DNA of 46,439 bases, taken from NCBI RefSeq assembly GCF_013391415.1, contig NZ_JACAXB010000014.1:1-46439 (forward strand), written 5' to 3'. This DNA is from Aquitalea sp. LB_tupeE (GTDB taxonomy: Bacteria; Pseudomonadota; Gammaproteobacteria; Burkholderiales; Chromobacteriaceae). This document shows, piece after piece, positions 36,144 through 44,682 of the stretch. The number at the start of each line of letters is the position of its first letter. Positions within the stretch are counted from its first letter, which is position 1. The translations under genes were made by a program, and so were the position numbers. Under the pieces are notes generated by a model. It did no database searches. It saw only the letters and a program-made list of their open reading frames with translations, and was not told where the DNA came from.

Positions 36144-37219
36144 TGAAACCGTCGATTGCGACAAAACTGTCGCAGTTGGCCGATCGCCTGGAAGAAGTCA
36201 CCCATCTTCTGGCCAGCGAATCGGCTACTGCCGATATGGATCAGTTCCGCAAACTGACCCGAGAACACGCCGAACTCACCCCGGTGGTGGAAACCTTCCA
36301 GCAATACCAGCAGTGCGAAAACGATATCGCCACCGCAGGTGAAATGCTGTCCGATCCGGACATGAAGGAGTTTGCCCAGCTGGAAATCGACGAAGGTCGG
36401 GACAAGCTGGCCGCGCTGGAGCTGGAGCTGCAAAAACTGCTGCTGCCCAAGGACCCGAACGACGAAAAGAACATCTTCCTGGAAATCCGCGCTGGTACCG
36501 GTGGCGACGAAGCAGCCTTGTTTGCCGCCGACCTGCTGCGTATGTACACCCGCTTTGCCGAACGCAATCGCTGGCAGGTGGAAATCGTCTCTGCCAGCGA
36601 GTCGGACCTGGGCGGCTACAAGGAAGCCATCGTCCGCATCATCGGCTTCGGTGCGTATTCCAAGCTGAAATTCGAATCCGGCGGTCACCGGGTGCAACGC
36701 GTACCGGCGACCGAAACCCAGGGCCGCATCCATACCTCGGCCTGCACCGTGGCAGTGATGGCCGAGGCGGACGAACTGGTGGATGTGGTGCTGAACCCGG
36801 CAGACCTGCGTATTGACACCTTCCGCGCCAGCGGAGCAGGTGGCCAGCACATCAACAAGACCGACTCCGCCGTGCGTATCACCCACCTGCCCACCGGCAT
36901 TGTGGCGGAATGTCAGGATGGCCGTTCGCAGCACGCCAACAAAGCCAGCGCCATGCAGGTGCTGGCGGCGCGCATCAATGACATCCAGCGCCGCGAACAG
37001 CAGCAGAAAGAAGCGGCCGAGCGCAAGAGCCTGATTGGCTCCGGCGACCGCTCCGAGCGCATCCGCACTTATAACTATCCGCAAGGCCGCATTACCGACC
37101 ACCGTATCAATCTGACGCTGTACAAGCTGGATTACGTGATGGATGGCGATCTGGTCGAGCTGACCGATGCGCTGATTGCCGAACAGCAAACCGAACTGCT
37201 GGCGGCGCTGGGCGACTGA
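36143..37219 (+). CDS. prfA: Peptide chain release factor 1
   Basis: Recognises UAA and UAG stop codons and triggers release of the finished protein. 358 aa. The G-G-Q catalytic motif is at residues 233-235 ([13 protein letters not shown]), and the tripeptide anticodon P-A-T is in [10 protein letters not shown]. Its ATG overlaps the hemA stop (TAATG, start at 36143). prmC, which methylates the GGQ Gln and often follows prfA, is not here; a hairpin-rich gap follows instead. Confidence 0.98.
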   Translation: MKPSIATKLSQLADRLEEVTHLLASESATADMDQFRKLTREHAELTPVVETFQQYQQCENDIATAGEMLSDPDMKEFAQLEIDEGRDKLAALELELQKLLLPKDPNDEKNIFLEIRAGTGGDEAALFAADLLRMYTRFAERNRWQVEIVSASESDLGGYKEAIVRIIGFGAYSKLKFESGGHRVQRVPATETQGRIHTSACTVAVMAEADELVDVVLNPADLRIDTFRASGAGGQHINKTDSAVRITHLPTGIVAECQDGRSQHANKASAMQVLAARINDIQRREQQQKEAAERKSLIGSGDRSERIRTYNYPQGRITDHRINLTLYKLDYVMDGDLVELTDALIAEQQTELLAALGD

Positions 37220-37348
37220 CCGGGCTTTGTGCCCGACAATGTGGTTTGCCCCGTCCGGCACATCGTTGTACACTCGGAACCCGAAAAAGCAGCTGCCTGG
37301 TAACAGGGTGGCAGGGGCCAGGCCCCAAGGCTTTTTCTCCGAATCTTG

Positions 37349-37371
37349 AGGCCACGAAAGTGGCCTTTTTT
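37349..37371 (+). terminator. Rho-independent terminator with GAAA tetraloop
   Basis: AGGCCAC (37349-37355), a GAAA tetraloop and GTGGCCT, followed by a T run. It ends transcription about 130 bp after prfA, either of hemA–prfA or of a short RNA starting in the gap. Confidence 0.9.
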
Positions 37372-37405
37372 CTTGCCCGCTTGCCAGCCGTGCCAAATGG
37401 CAGAC

Positions 37406-37444
37406 AAAAAAAATCGGCCGGGTCACAGAGGCAGGACCCGACCG
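37406..37444 (-). terminator. Rho-independent terminator on the minus strand
   Basis: CGGTCGGGTC and GACCCGGCCG (arms 37415-37424 and 37435-37444, one G·T-type mismatch) are followed on the minus strand by eight T (37406-37413). No minus-strand protein gene is seen upstream of it within the gap. Confidence 0.8.
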
Positions 37445-37520
37445 TTCCCAACGTGGAGATGGTGGAAAGCGTGATTACCGGCAAGCTGGCTGCTTGCCGC
37501 AGAAAAACCGACCGCGCACC
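37415..37520 (-). ncRNA. Candidate minus-strand small RNA
   Basis: The minus-strand terminator above needs a transcript. The adjoining 100 bases include a perfect 8-bp hairpin (37479-37499) and no open frame with a ribosome-binding site. A short RNA of roughly 80-110 nt ending at about 37406 is plausible. The 5' end is a guess; no promoter was assigned. Confidence 0.3.
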
Positions 37521-37725
37521 TGATGGCGGTGTCCGGGCATATCAGCCATGCAAACAACACATCAGTCGCACAAACAAGCCGGGATAGCCGGCTTGCTGAA
37601 ATAAAATGCTTCACATCAAATAATCTGTACTTTGCCCTGACAGATCAACAAGCTAGCCACAAGGATAACCAGCCCCTGTTGATGTGACAAAGCAGTTATA
37701 ATCATGCCAGCCATGAATAAACAGC

Positions 37726-38643
37726 ATGAATCTGATGAAACTGCCTCCCTTGAATGCCTTGCGGGTGTTTGTTGCCGCCGCCGAACACCTGTCCTTTACC
37801 CGCGCAGCGAACGCCCTGCACCTGACGCAAGGCGCAGTCAGCCGCCACGTCCAGACACTGGAGGAGTTTTATGGCACCAGCCTGTTCATCCGTCAGGCAC
37901 GCGGCCTGGCGCTGACCGCCGAGGGAGAAGCCCTGGTCAAGCCGGCACGCGACGCCTTCCAGCTGCTGCATGAGGCCAGTGAAATGCTGCGACTACGGCA
38001 AAGCGGCCTGCGGGTACGCATTCCGCCCACGCCTGCCATGCGCTGGGTGCTACCCAACCTGCCGGACTTCCAGAGCCGCTACCCGGAATACACCCTGCAC
38101 CTGATTACCCAGCTGATTCACGACAAGCCGTTCAACCGGGCCGAATACGACCTGGCTATCATCGGCATGCCGCGCCCCGAGGTGTATACCGACATGCGCA
38201 TCGAGTGTATCTGCCGCGAAAAGCTGGTTCCGGTCTGTTCGCCCGCCTTGCTGGTAGGCCCCCATCCGCTGCGCACCCCGGAAGATTTGCAATACCACAC
38301 CCTGCTGCACCCCTGGCGGGATCAGGATGTATGGGACCGCTGGCTGAAACTGGCCGGGGTGAGCAACATCAACCCGGAAAGCGGCGTGACCTTTGATGCA
38401 CTGGAATATGCACTGCATGCGGCGGCGGCAGGCATGGGCGTGACGCTGGCGCAGGTTTCAATGGTGAACGATGACATCCAGCGCGGACGGCTGGTGATTC
38501 CGTTTGATACCGTGCTGGAAACCGAGTGGGCGTATTACCTGATGTATTCGCACGAGATGGCACAGCAACCCAAGATTCGTGCCTTCCGCGACTGGCTGAT
38601 TGCCACGCTGGAGCGCAGCGAGGCAATCAGCCGCAGCATGTAG
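37726..38643 (+). CDS. LysR-family regulator, GcvA-like
   Basis: A 305-aa LysR factor. The N-terminus L-P-P-L-N-A-L-R-V-F and the helix-turn-helix L-T-Q-G-A-V-S-R-H-V-Q-T-L-E are typical of the GcvA-like branch. Starts at 37726 and 37735 are both possible, and neither has a clear ribosome-binding site. TATAAT at 37697-37702 would give a very short leader. Its stop lies 3 bp from the end of the convergent histidine kinase gene. No linked target gene is evident, so the regulon is unknown. Confidence 0.88.
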   Translation: MNLMKLPPLNALRVFVAAAEHLSFTRAANALHLTQGAVSRHVQTLEEFYGTSLFIRQARGLALTAEGEALVKPARDAFQLLHEASEMLRLRQSGLRVRIPPTPAMRWVLPNLPDFQSRYPEYTLHLITQLIHDKPFNRAEYDLAIIGMPRPEVYTDMRIECICREKLVPVCSPALLVGPHPLRTPEDLQYHTLLHPWRDQDVWDRWLKLAGVSNINPESGVTFDALEYALHAAAAGMGVTLAQVSMVNDDIQRGRLVIPFDTVLETEWAYYLMYSHEMAQQPKIRAFRDWLIATLERSEAISRSM

Positions 38644-38646
38644 CCA

Positions 38647-41600
38647 TCAAACGCTGGCGGTGTCCTGCTGTTGCAACCAGCTCTCGAACACTGCCAGCAA
38701 CTGCTCCAGCCCAGCCACCAGGCTGATGGCCTGCTCTACCTGGCCAGCCTTGGCGGCTTTCTCCACCGCCTCGGCCGCATGCCCCATATCATTGGCCCCC
38801 ACCATGCGGCTGGCACCCTTGATACGGTGCGCCGCCCACGCCAGCTGATCGGCACTGGCGGCCTTCACCGCCTGGCGCAAGGCGTCCATGTCTTCCTGAT
38901 TGGCCTGGGCAAAGTCATGCAGTATTTCCAGCTCCACCGCCATGTCACCATCGCTATAGACCTCCAGCACAGACCGGTCTACCGGACAAGTCATGCCGAC
39001 AGAAGACGTTACGTTGCTAGGCTCCATCACACTCTCCGCTGCGTTGTGCAGCCACTTTTGCAGCATGGCTGACAAAATATTGATCGCCAGTGGTTTGGTC
39101 AGGAAATCATCCATCCCAGCCGCGCTGGTCTTGTTGAGTTCTTCCTGACCGGCATTGGCGGTACAGGCAATAATGGGCAGCCGGCCGCGCTCGGGGTGCT
39201 CGGCTTCGTAAGCCCGGATCAGCCGCGCCAGTTCATAACCATCGGTCACCGGCATGTGGCAGTCGGTCAACAGCAGGCTGTAATGGCCGGCCTGCCACAT
39301 GGCGTAGGCCTGGGCACCGTCTTCCGCACATTCGGCGGTATAGCCCAGCTTTTCCAGTTGGCGCAAGGTGAGTTTGCGGTTGGTGGGATTGTCCTCGGCA
39401 AACAGGATGGGCAGGTACTGGCCATGCGCGCCGTCCTCGGTTTCCGGTGCGGCTGCGAGGGTGGTGCGGGTGGCATCGTCATCCAGCTCGCCGGCAGCCA
39501 GCTCCTGGCTATCGACGATGTTGGCCACCAGCAGCAAGGACGCACGCGTCCCCTGGCCCGGCTGGCTGTCGAGTTCCACATGACCACCCATCAGCCCGGC
39601 TAGACGCCGGCAGATGGCCAGACCCAGCCCGGTTCCGCCAAAGCGGCGACTGGTATCGGATTCGGCCTGGGTAAAGGGCTCGAACAGCCGGGCCAGGTTG
39701 TCCGGCGAAATGCCTATCCCGGTGTCGATGATGTCAAAGCGCAGGGTCTGGGCGGAAAACTCCTGCTCCAGCACTTCCACGTGCAGGGTGATGCCGCCGT
39801 TGGCGGTGAACTTGACAGCATTGCTGACGAAGTTCTGCAGGATCTGGCGCAGGCGCAAGGGATCGAGCAATAGTGCTGGTGCCAGGCGTTCATCCACTTC
39901 CAGCTTCAATTGCAGGCCCTTGGCCGCCGCGGTTTCGGCATACAGCGTGCGCACCTGTTCCAGCAGCGGTTTGACCGCGGTGGGGGTGAGCACCACTTCC
40001 AGCTTGTCCGCTTCGATCTTGGAGAAATCCAGAATGTCATCAATCAGCCGCAACAAGGTGCGGGCGGACTCCTGGATGGTGTCCACACTGTCCTTCTGCT
40101 CGGCATTGAGCGGGGTCATGGCCAACAGCTCCAGCATGCCCAGCACGCCATTCATCGGGGTACGGATTTCGTGGCTCATGGTGGCCAGGAAAGAACTCTT
40201 GGCACGGTTGGCCGCATTGGCCTGATCACGCGCCATGCGCAGTTCAAACTCGGCCAGCTTGCTCTCGGTAATGTCCAGGCAGGCCAGGATGGTGCCTTCA
40301 CGCGGACGATCGGGAAACAGCAGCATGCCTTCAAACAGCACCCAGATAGGGCGGCCTTCGGCATCGACACATTCAAGTTCGCAGCGCAGTTTGCTCTGAT
40401 ACTGCACCATGTTGTTGAGCTGGCTGGTCAGGTCGAACCAGCTTTGGTCAGAGGCCAGCAGCTCCATCAGGTGCATGCCGGGCAGGCTGCTGCCACCACG
40501 CCCAAAAATGTCTTCTGCCATGCGGTTGGCGCGTACGATCTGCATTTGCTCGTTCAACCGCAACAGGCCGATGGGTGAGGCGGAATAGATCGCCTCTTCT
40601 TCTTGCAAGACCGAGCGCAGCTGGGATTCGGACAGCTTGCGCCGGTCTTCTTCATCAAAGAAGCCCAAGATATTGGCATAAGCCCCCACCAAGGGCTGAA
40701 TGCCTTTGCCCAGTAAGGCCAGGTCGGGTTTCAGCAGGCATATCAGTGCCGACACATCGTCATCCATGGAGACCGGCAGGGTAATCCAGGGCGGCATCTC
40801 GGCCAGGCGTTGCAACAACCAGGTCAGCGGTTCCGGTTCATGCGCCACGGTTTCCAGTGGCGGCAGGGAGTCCGGCCAGTTACCGGCCTGCAAGTGAATC
40901 TCGAACCTGTCGTCCGGGAACTCTGCCAGCACCAGCATGAAGCCCTGCTCGGCACTGCTAAAGCGAATGAACTCTTCCAGCAGGCGGTCGAGCACCTGCT
41001 TGCGCGGCCAGCGACTGAGCATGAGGTTTTCCACCTGGGAAATGGCGGACAGCATGCTCAGGTTATGTTCCAGGGAGTGCTCGGCAATGCGGCGCTGATG
41101 TTCATCACGCACAATCAGCATGAACTCCTTGTGGGTGTCCGTGCTGCGAAAAAGACTGACCGTGATGCCTGCAAAAAATAGCTCCTGGTTGAGTTTGATG
41201 CCTTCGCCTTGCAAGGTCTGGCTACCCAGCTCGGTCACCCGGTGCAAGGTATCACCCAGTTCACTTGGCAGACGCAGCAGCTGGCTGATCTGCCGCCCTT
41301 CCAGCTCATCCCTGCCGTTATCGAACAGTCGCTGCGCACCGGCATTGGCCGACAGCACCGTACCATGCTGGTTGATGGTCATGATGGCATCGCCCGCGGC
41401 ATCCAGCATGCGCTGCAAGCGGTTCAGCGGCTTGAGCACCCGCTTGGTCATGCTGTACAGCAAAACCAGCCCCAGAGCCAGAATGGCCAGGCCCAGCACC
41501 GCATCGTGAATCAGCTGTCGGCGGTAGTCTTCGAGCGCCAGCTGGATCTGGGCGGCACTCTGCCGATTAGTCTGTACAAACAGGTTCCAGCTTTCCTGCT

Positions 41601-42501
41601 GTACCCGTGCCAGCAGTTGCTGCATGTCGGGCTGCATGCCGGCTATGCTCTGGTGCGCCTGCATGGCAGCCAGTTGCTGCTTGTTGAGCATGTGCAGCTG
41701 CAAGGCGGCATCCGATACCCGCCGCAAGCTGGACTGCAAGGCCTGATCCTGGGTATGCGCCACATCGGCACGTAGCTGTTGCAACATCAGGTTGCTCAAG
41801 TCCAGCCGGGATTGCAGGTCGCCTTCTTCGGTCTCACTCAGCGGCGCATCGCGCTCGCTGCGCAACAACAGGGCAGAGGCGGTGGTGCGCAGGACATGGC
41901 CGATATTCCAGCTGTCCTGGGCGATATCCATCATGATGTACAAGCCGGGCGGTGCATGCCATTTCATCTGCCCGTTCATGCCGATCAGCACGTCATTGAT
42001 GGCGTCCTGCAAATGACGTGACGACAGTTCCACACCATAGCCCAGCGTTTCATCCGGCCCCCAGGCCGGGCCGATCCGCATGTCGACTTCCGGCCGCAAG
42101 CTGCGAAAACTCTCTAGCTGCAATGTGACATCGGCCAATCTGGCACGCTGTTCAGCCACAATATCGCGCTCACCGGCCTCCAGCGCCTGCTTCATCCAGT
42201 TGTCCGCCTGCATGCGCAGCAGGTCAAGTGCGCTGCGTTCGCTCGGATAGGGAGGCGTGTCGCGGTACAGCAAGCCACGGCCAAGAATGGCTTCACGCCG
42301 CAGCAGATCGGCCGCGGTGTAAAACTTGCTGCTGATTTGATGGACGTCGGCCAGCTCCACCGCCTGCTGATAATGCTGCCAGGATGCCTCCAGCAAGCGG
42401 GTGACCCAGCCAATCTGGAAAATGCCCAGCAAGACGACTATGGCAATGACGGCTCTGCCGATGGACAGCGTCTGGCTGGTCTTGTTGTTGATTCTGGCCA
42501 T
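38647..42501 (-). CDS. Hybrid histidine kinase with REC and Hpt domains
   Basis: A 1284-aa BvgS/ArcB-style phosphorelay kinase. TM1 lies at about 15-35, a helical periplasmic sensor to about 330, and TM2 about 335-355. A PAS-like domain (about 365-475), a GAF-like region (about 500-640) and a second PAS (about 650-765) follow. HisKA has the phospho-accepting His near 777 (M-S-H-E-I-R-T-P). The HATPase domain includes D-T-G-I-G-I and G-T-G-L-G-L. REC has Asp near 1080 (T-D-C-H-M-P-V), and Hpt has His near 1223 (A-A-H-R-I-K-G-A-S). It is the third gene of an operon with a response regulator (26 bp upstream) and the REC–EAL protein. The signal is unknown. Confidence 0.93.
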   Translation of the reverse strand: MARINNKTSQTLSIGRAVIAIVVLLGIFQIGWVTRLLEASWQHYQQAVELADVHQISSKFYTAADLLRREAILGRGLLYRDTPPYPSERSALDLLRMQADNWMKQALEAGERDIVAEQRARLADVTLQLESFRSLRPEVDMRIGPAWGPDETLGYGVELSSRHLQDAINDVLIGMNGQMKWHAPPGLYIMMDIAQDSWNIGHVLRTTASALLLRSERDAPLSETEEGDLQSRLDLSNLMLQQLRADVAHTQDQALQSSLRRVSDAALQLHMLNKQQLAAMQAHQSIAGMQPDMQQLLARVQQESWNLFVQTNRQSAAQIQLALEDYRRQLIHDAVLGLAILALGLVLLYSMTKRVLKPLNRLQRMLDAAGDAIMTINQHGTVLSANAGAQRLFDNGRDELEGRQISQLLRLPSELGDTLHRVTELGSQTLQGEGIKLNQELFFAGITVSLFRSTDTHKEFMLIVRDEHQRRIAEHSLEHNLSMLSAISQVENLMLSRWPRKQVLDRLLEEFIRFSSAEQGFMLVLAEFPDDRFEIHLQAGNWPDSLPPLETVAHEPEPLTWLLQRLAEMPPWITLPVSMDDDVSALICLLKPDLALLGKGIQPLVGAYANILGFFDEEDRRKLSESQLRSVLQEEEAIYSASPIGLLRLNEQMQIVRANRMAEDIFGRGGSSLPGMHLMELLASDQSWFDLTSQLNNMVQYQSKLRCELECVDAEGRPIWVLFEGMLLFPDRPREGTILACLDITESKLAEFELRMARDQANAANRAKSSFLATMSHEIRTPMNGVLGMLELLAMTPLNAEQKDSVDTIQESARTLLRLIDDILDFSKIEADKLEVVLTPTAVKPLLEQVRTLYAETAAAKGLQLKLEVDERLAPALLLDPLRLRQILQNFVSNAVKFTANGGITLHVEVLEQEFSAQTLRFDIIDTGIGISPDNLARLFEPFTQAESDTSRRFGGTGLGLAICRRLAGLMGGHVELDSQPGQGTRASLLLVANIVDSQELAAGELDDDATRTTLAAAPETEDGAHGQYLPILFAEDNPTNRKLTLRQLEKLGYTAECAEDGAQAYAMWQAGHYSLLLTDCHMPVTDGYELARLIRAYEAEHPERGRLPIIACTANAGQEELNKTSAAGMDDFLTKPLAINILSAMLQKWLHNAAESVMEPSNVTSSVGMTCPVDRSVLEVYSDGDMAVELEILHDFAQANQEDMDALRQAVKAASADQLAWAAHRIKGASRMVGANDMGHAAEAVEKAAKAGQVEQAISLVAGLEQLLAVFESWLQQQDTASV

Positions 42502-42527
42502 CCATCCCCCCTTGCCGGCGCAAAGGC

Positions 42528-43274
42528 CTAGCCTTGCTGACCGGACGGTTCGGTAGCCGCGGCATCCGCAACCGGCGTTTGGTCAGGCATCTCTATTTCC
42601 AGCTGGTGCACGCCGTAACGGTCGCTGAAATTACGCAATACTGCCAGTTGGTTGGCAGAGATACTTGCACCCTGCGGCAGCAACAAATGCCCGCTCTTGC
42701 TGCGCAGGTCCGCCGCCAGTATCGAACCGGGCTTGGCACTGTGTATCGTCACGACTTCCCCCTGCACGGCAGGCAAATCTTCTGCGCGCGGCTCGAACAG
42801 ACGACGGAACACCTTTTTGTCGTAGTCGGTTCCGGTGTCAACACTGTAATAGCTGAACGGGTCCACCTCAGGCCGTGCCCGCTTCAGGGCCTGGGTAATC
42901 GCTTTTTCCACATCTGCGGGTTTTGGCGGCTTCACGACAAAGCCGTCTGCATGCAATTTGACCGCCACCGTGACATTGCTGCGATCGGCATGGCCAGACA
43001 AGATGATGAAGGGCAGGTTGGATGCATTGGCCGTATGGCCACAGCGCAGTTCCTTGAGCAGGTCCAGCCCGTTCATCGGCTTCATTTCCACATCGCACAG
43101 CACCAGGTCCACCATGCGCATGTCCAGCGTGCGCATGGCAGTGCTGCCATCCGGCGCTTGCGAAATATGCTCCGCACGGATTCCCATCGTTTGCAGTGAC
43201 TGGCTGACCAGTGTGCGGACCAGCGACTGATCGTCCACCACCAGTATTTTCAGCTTTTCCAGCTCAATCGACAT
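42528..43274 (-). CDS. Response regulator with non-DNA-binding C-terminal domain
   Basis: A 248-aa protein. The REC domain (residues about 8-125) has the acidic pocket Asp14/15, phospho-acceptor Asp61 in L-C-D-V-E-M-K and the conserved Lys in V-V-K-P-P. Residues about 140-248 lack any helix-turn-helix. They contain P-G-S-I-L-A-A-D-L and G-H-L-L-L-P-Q-G-A, resembling the small domain often attached to HD-GYP and HDOD signalling proteins. AAGGGG precedes the start. It probably takes phosphate from the Hpt of the hybrid kinase encoded 26 bp downstream. Confidence 0.88.
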   Translation of the reverse strand: MSIELEKLKILVVDDQSLVRTLVSQSLQTMGIRAEHISQAPDGSTAMRTLDMRMVDLVLCDVEMKPMNGLDLLKELRCGHTANASNLPFIILSGHADRSNVTVAVKLHADGFVVKPPKPADVEKAITQALKRARPEVDPFSYYSVDTGTDYDKKVFRRLFEPRAEDLPAVQGEVVTIHSAKPGSILAADLRSKSGHLLLPQGASISANQLAVLRNFSDRYGVHQLEIEMPDQTPVADAAATEPSGQQG

Positions 43275-43313
43275 GATTTACCCCTTGCACGTCATGACAT
43301 CATTGCTGCCGGT

Positions 43314-44504
43314 CTATTCCTGCAAGGTGCCAGCAGTCTGTTGTTGTTCAAGATAAGAGGATAGCTCCCCCACGCCCAGCTGCAGGGCAATGTGCTCGCC
43401 GCTGACATTGCAGCCGGATAATTCGCTGATCACCGCCAGATCGGCCTCGTTGTCCAGCTGCGTCATGGTCAGTTGCGCGGTGGTCAATCCACAGCACTGC
43501 AACAAGGCAAGCAGGCTTTGTTGCCGTTGCGGCCACTGCTGCAGCGTGGACGCGGTAACACGCACGCCGTCCAGCGGCAGGCCAAGCAGATTGCACACCG
43601 TGAGACTCCCCTCGCCCAATTGCTCTGCCAGCAAATGGAAACCAAAGTATTTCAGCTTGGCAATATTCTCATAGCATACCGGAGAGTGGTGGGCCTGCAA
43701 GCCATCGGCCAGCAGAAATCCGATTTGTCCTGGCACCAGCCCGTGCTGGCGCAACAAGGCAGCATAGCGATCGAACAGGTTGTCATGCGCCAGACAACTG
43801 GCATCCAGATGCAGCAAGAACGGTATGTGTTGACGCAGCGAATGGGGAATACCAACCAGAACCTGCACCAGCCGCTCCATCACCATTTCCAGAATCAGCA
43901 CCGGCAGCTGCGGATTGCTGGTCAGCTGTCGGTAAAAACCGGCATCCAGTGGCAGCAGGCCACTTGGCAATTGCAAGCTGGCTACCTGCATGGCCCGGAG
44001 CTGGCGCTGCTCGCCGTCCAGCACAGGGCGAAACTCCAGCGCCAGGGGGGCCGCCGCACACTCATGCCACAACTGCTGCGAATCGAGCGGGGCGCTGCCA
44101 GAAAGCTGCTCCATGTCGGAAAAAACCGCATTGAGCTGATGCAGGAACTGGTCGATGCTGTATGGCTTGCGCAGGAAATTCACACTGGGTATGCCCTGGC
44201 CGCGCGCCATGCTGGTTATGGCATGCAGAATGCGACTGTCGTAACCGGAAATGATAAGCAAGGATGCCCGACAACCAATGGCCGTCAGGTTTTTGATGAA
44301 GTCGATCCCGCTCATGCCGGGAATGCCGATATCGGTGATGATCAGGTCGTAGCTGTTTTCCGCTGCACTGCGCAGCGCTTCGGCTGGGTTACTGAATTCG
44401 TCTATCGTCGTGGCTTGCCGACTGAAGAAGCCGGTCTGGCGGGAAATCAGCTTGCGCAGGATGACCTGGTCTTCCAGGATCAACAATCTCAGGGGTGGCG
44501 GCAT
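43314..44504 (-). CDS. REC–EAL protein with degenerate EAL domain
   Basis: Start at 44504 with GAGGAG seven bases upstream; 396 aa. The REC domain (about 5-125) has Glu11/Asp12, Asp58 in I-T-D-I-G-I-P and Lys in L-R-K-P. Residues about 160-390 have the length and hydrophobic pattern of an EAL phosphodiesterase, but the catalytic parts are replaced: E-A-L-L-R by M-Q-V-A-S, and the D-D-F-G-T-G loop by A-E-Q-L-G-E. It probably does not hydrolyse c-di-GMP and may act as a binding or partner protein. First gene of the operon with the response regulator (39 bp gap) and hybrid kinase. Confidence 0.85.
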   Translation of the reverse strand: MPPPLRLLILEDQVILRKLISRQTGFFSRQATTIDEFSNPAEALRSAAENSYDLIITDIGIPGMSGIDFIKNLTAIGCRASLLIISGYDSRILHAITSMARGQGIPSVNFLRKPYSIDQFLHQLNAVFSDMEQLSGSAPLDSQQLWHECAAAPLALEFRPVLDGEQRQLRAMQVASLQLPSGLLPLDAGFYRQLTSNPQLPVLILEMVMERLVQVLVGIPHSLRQHIPFLLHLDASCLAHDNLFDRYAALLRQHGLVPGQIGFLLADGLQAHHSPVCYENIAKLKYFGFHLLAEQLGEGSLTVCNLLGLPLDGVRVTASTLQQWPQRQQSLLALLQCCGLTTAQLTMTQLDNEADLAVISELSGCNVSGEHIALQLGVGELSSYLEQQQTAGTLQE

Positions 44505-44682
44505 TGCGGACTCCTCAGGAATGCAATGTCCACCGGATTTCATGGCCGGTAGCAATGCGGTCGTTTACGCTATTGGTATAGCAGCCCACATCACTCCGGA
44601 GCAAGCATTACCCGGCCGATACTTGATAAAAGCAGAATGAAATTAAAGTCATTACTAGGAAAATCTGCCATTCTGCCTTCAC

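Larger units (their letters stand above)
37220..37725. other. Hairpin-rich intergenic region
   Basis: 506 bp without a protein gene but with at least four stable hairpins: a plus-strand terminator (37349-37371), a minus-strand terminator (37406-37444), CGGCAAGC/GCTTGCCG (37479-37499) and CAAGCCGG/CCGGCTTG (37575-37595). The minus-strand terminator has no recognised gene ahead of it and suggests a small RNA read leftward. TATAAT (37697-37702) is a candidate -10 for the LysR gene at 37726. Confidence 0.55.

Noticed and set aside
34932-37426. Long minus-strand frames opposite hemA and prfA
   Set aside because: Shadow frames of two highly conserved genes; composition and lack of motifs argue against coding.
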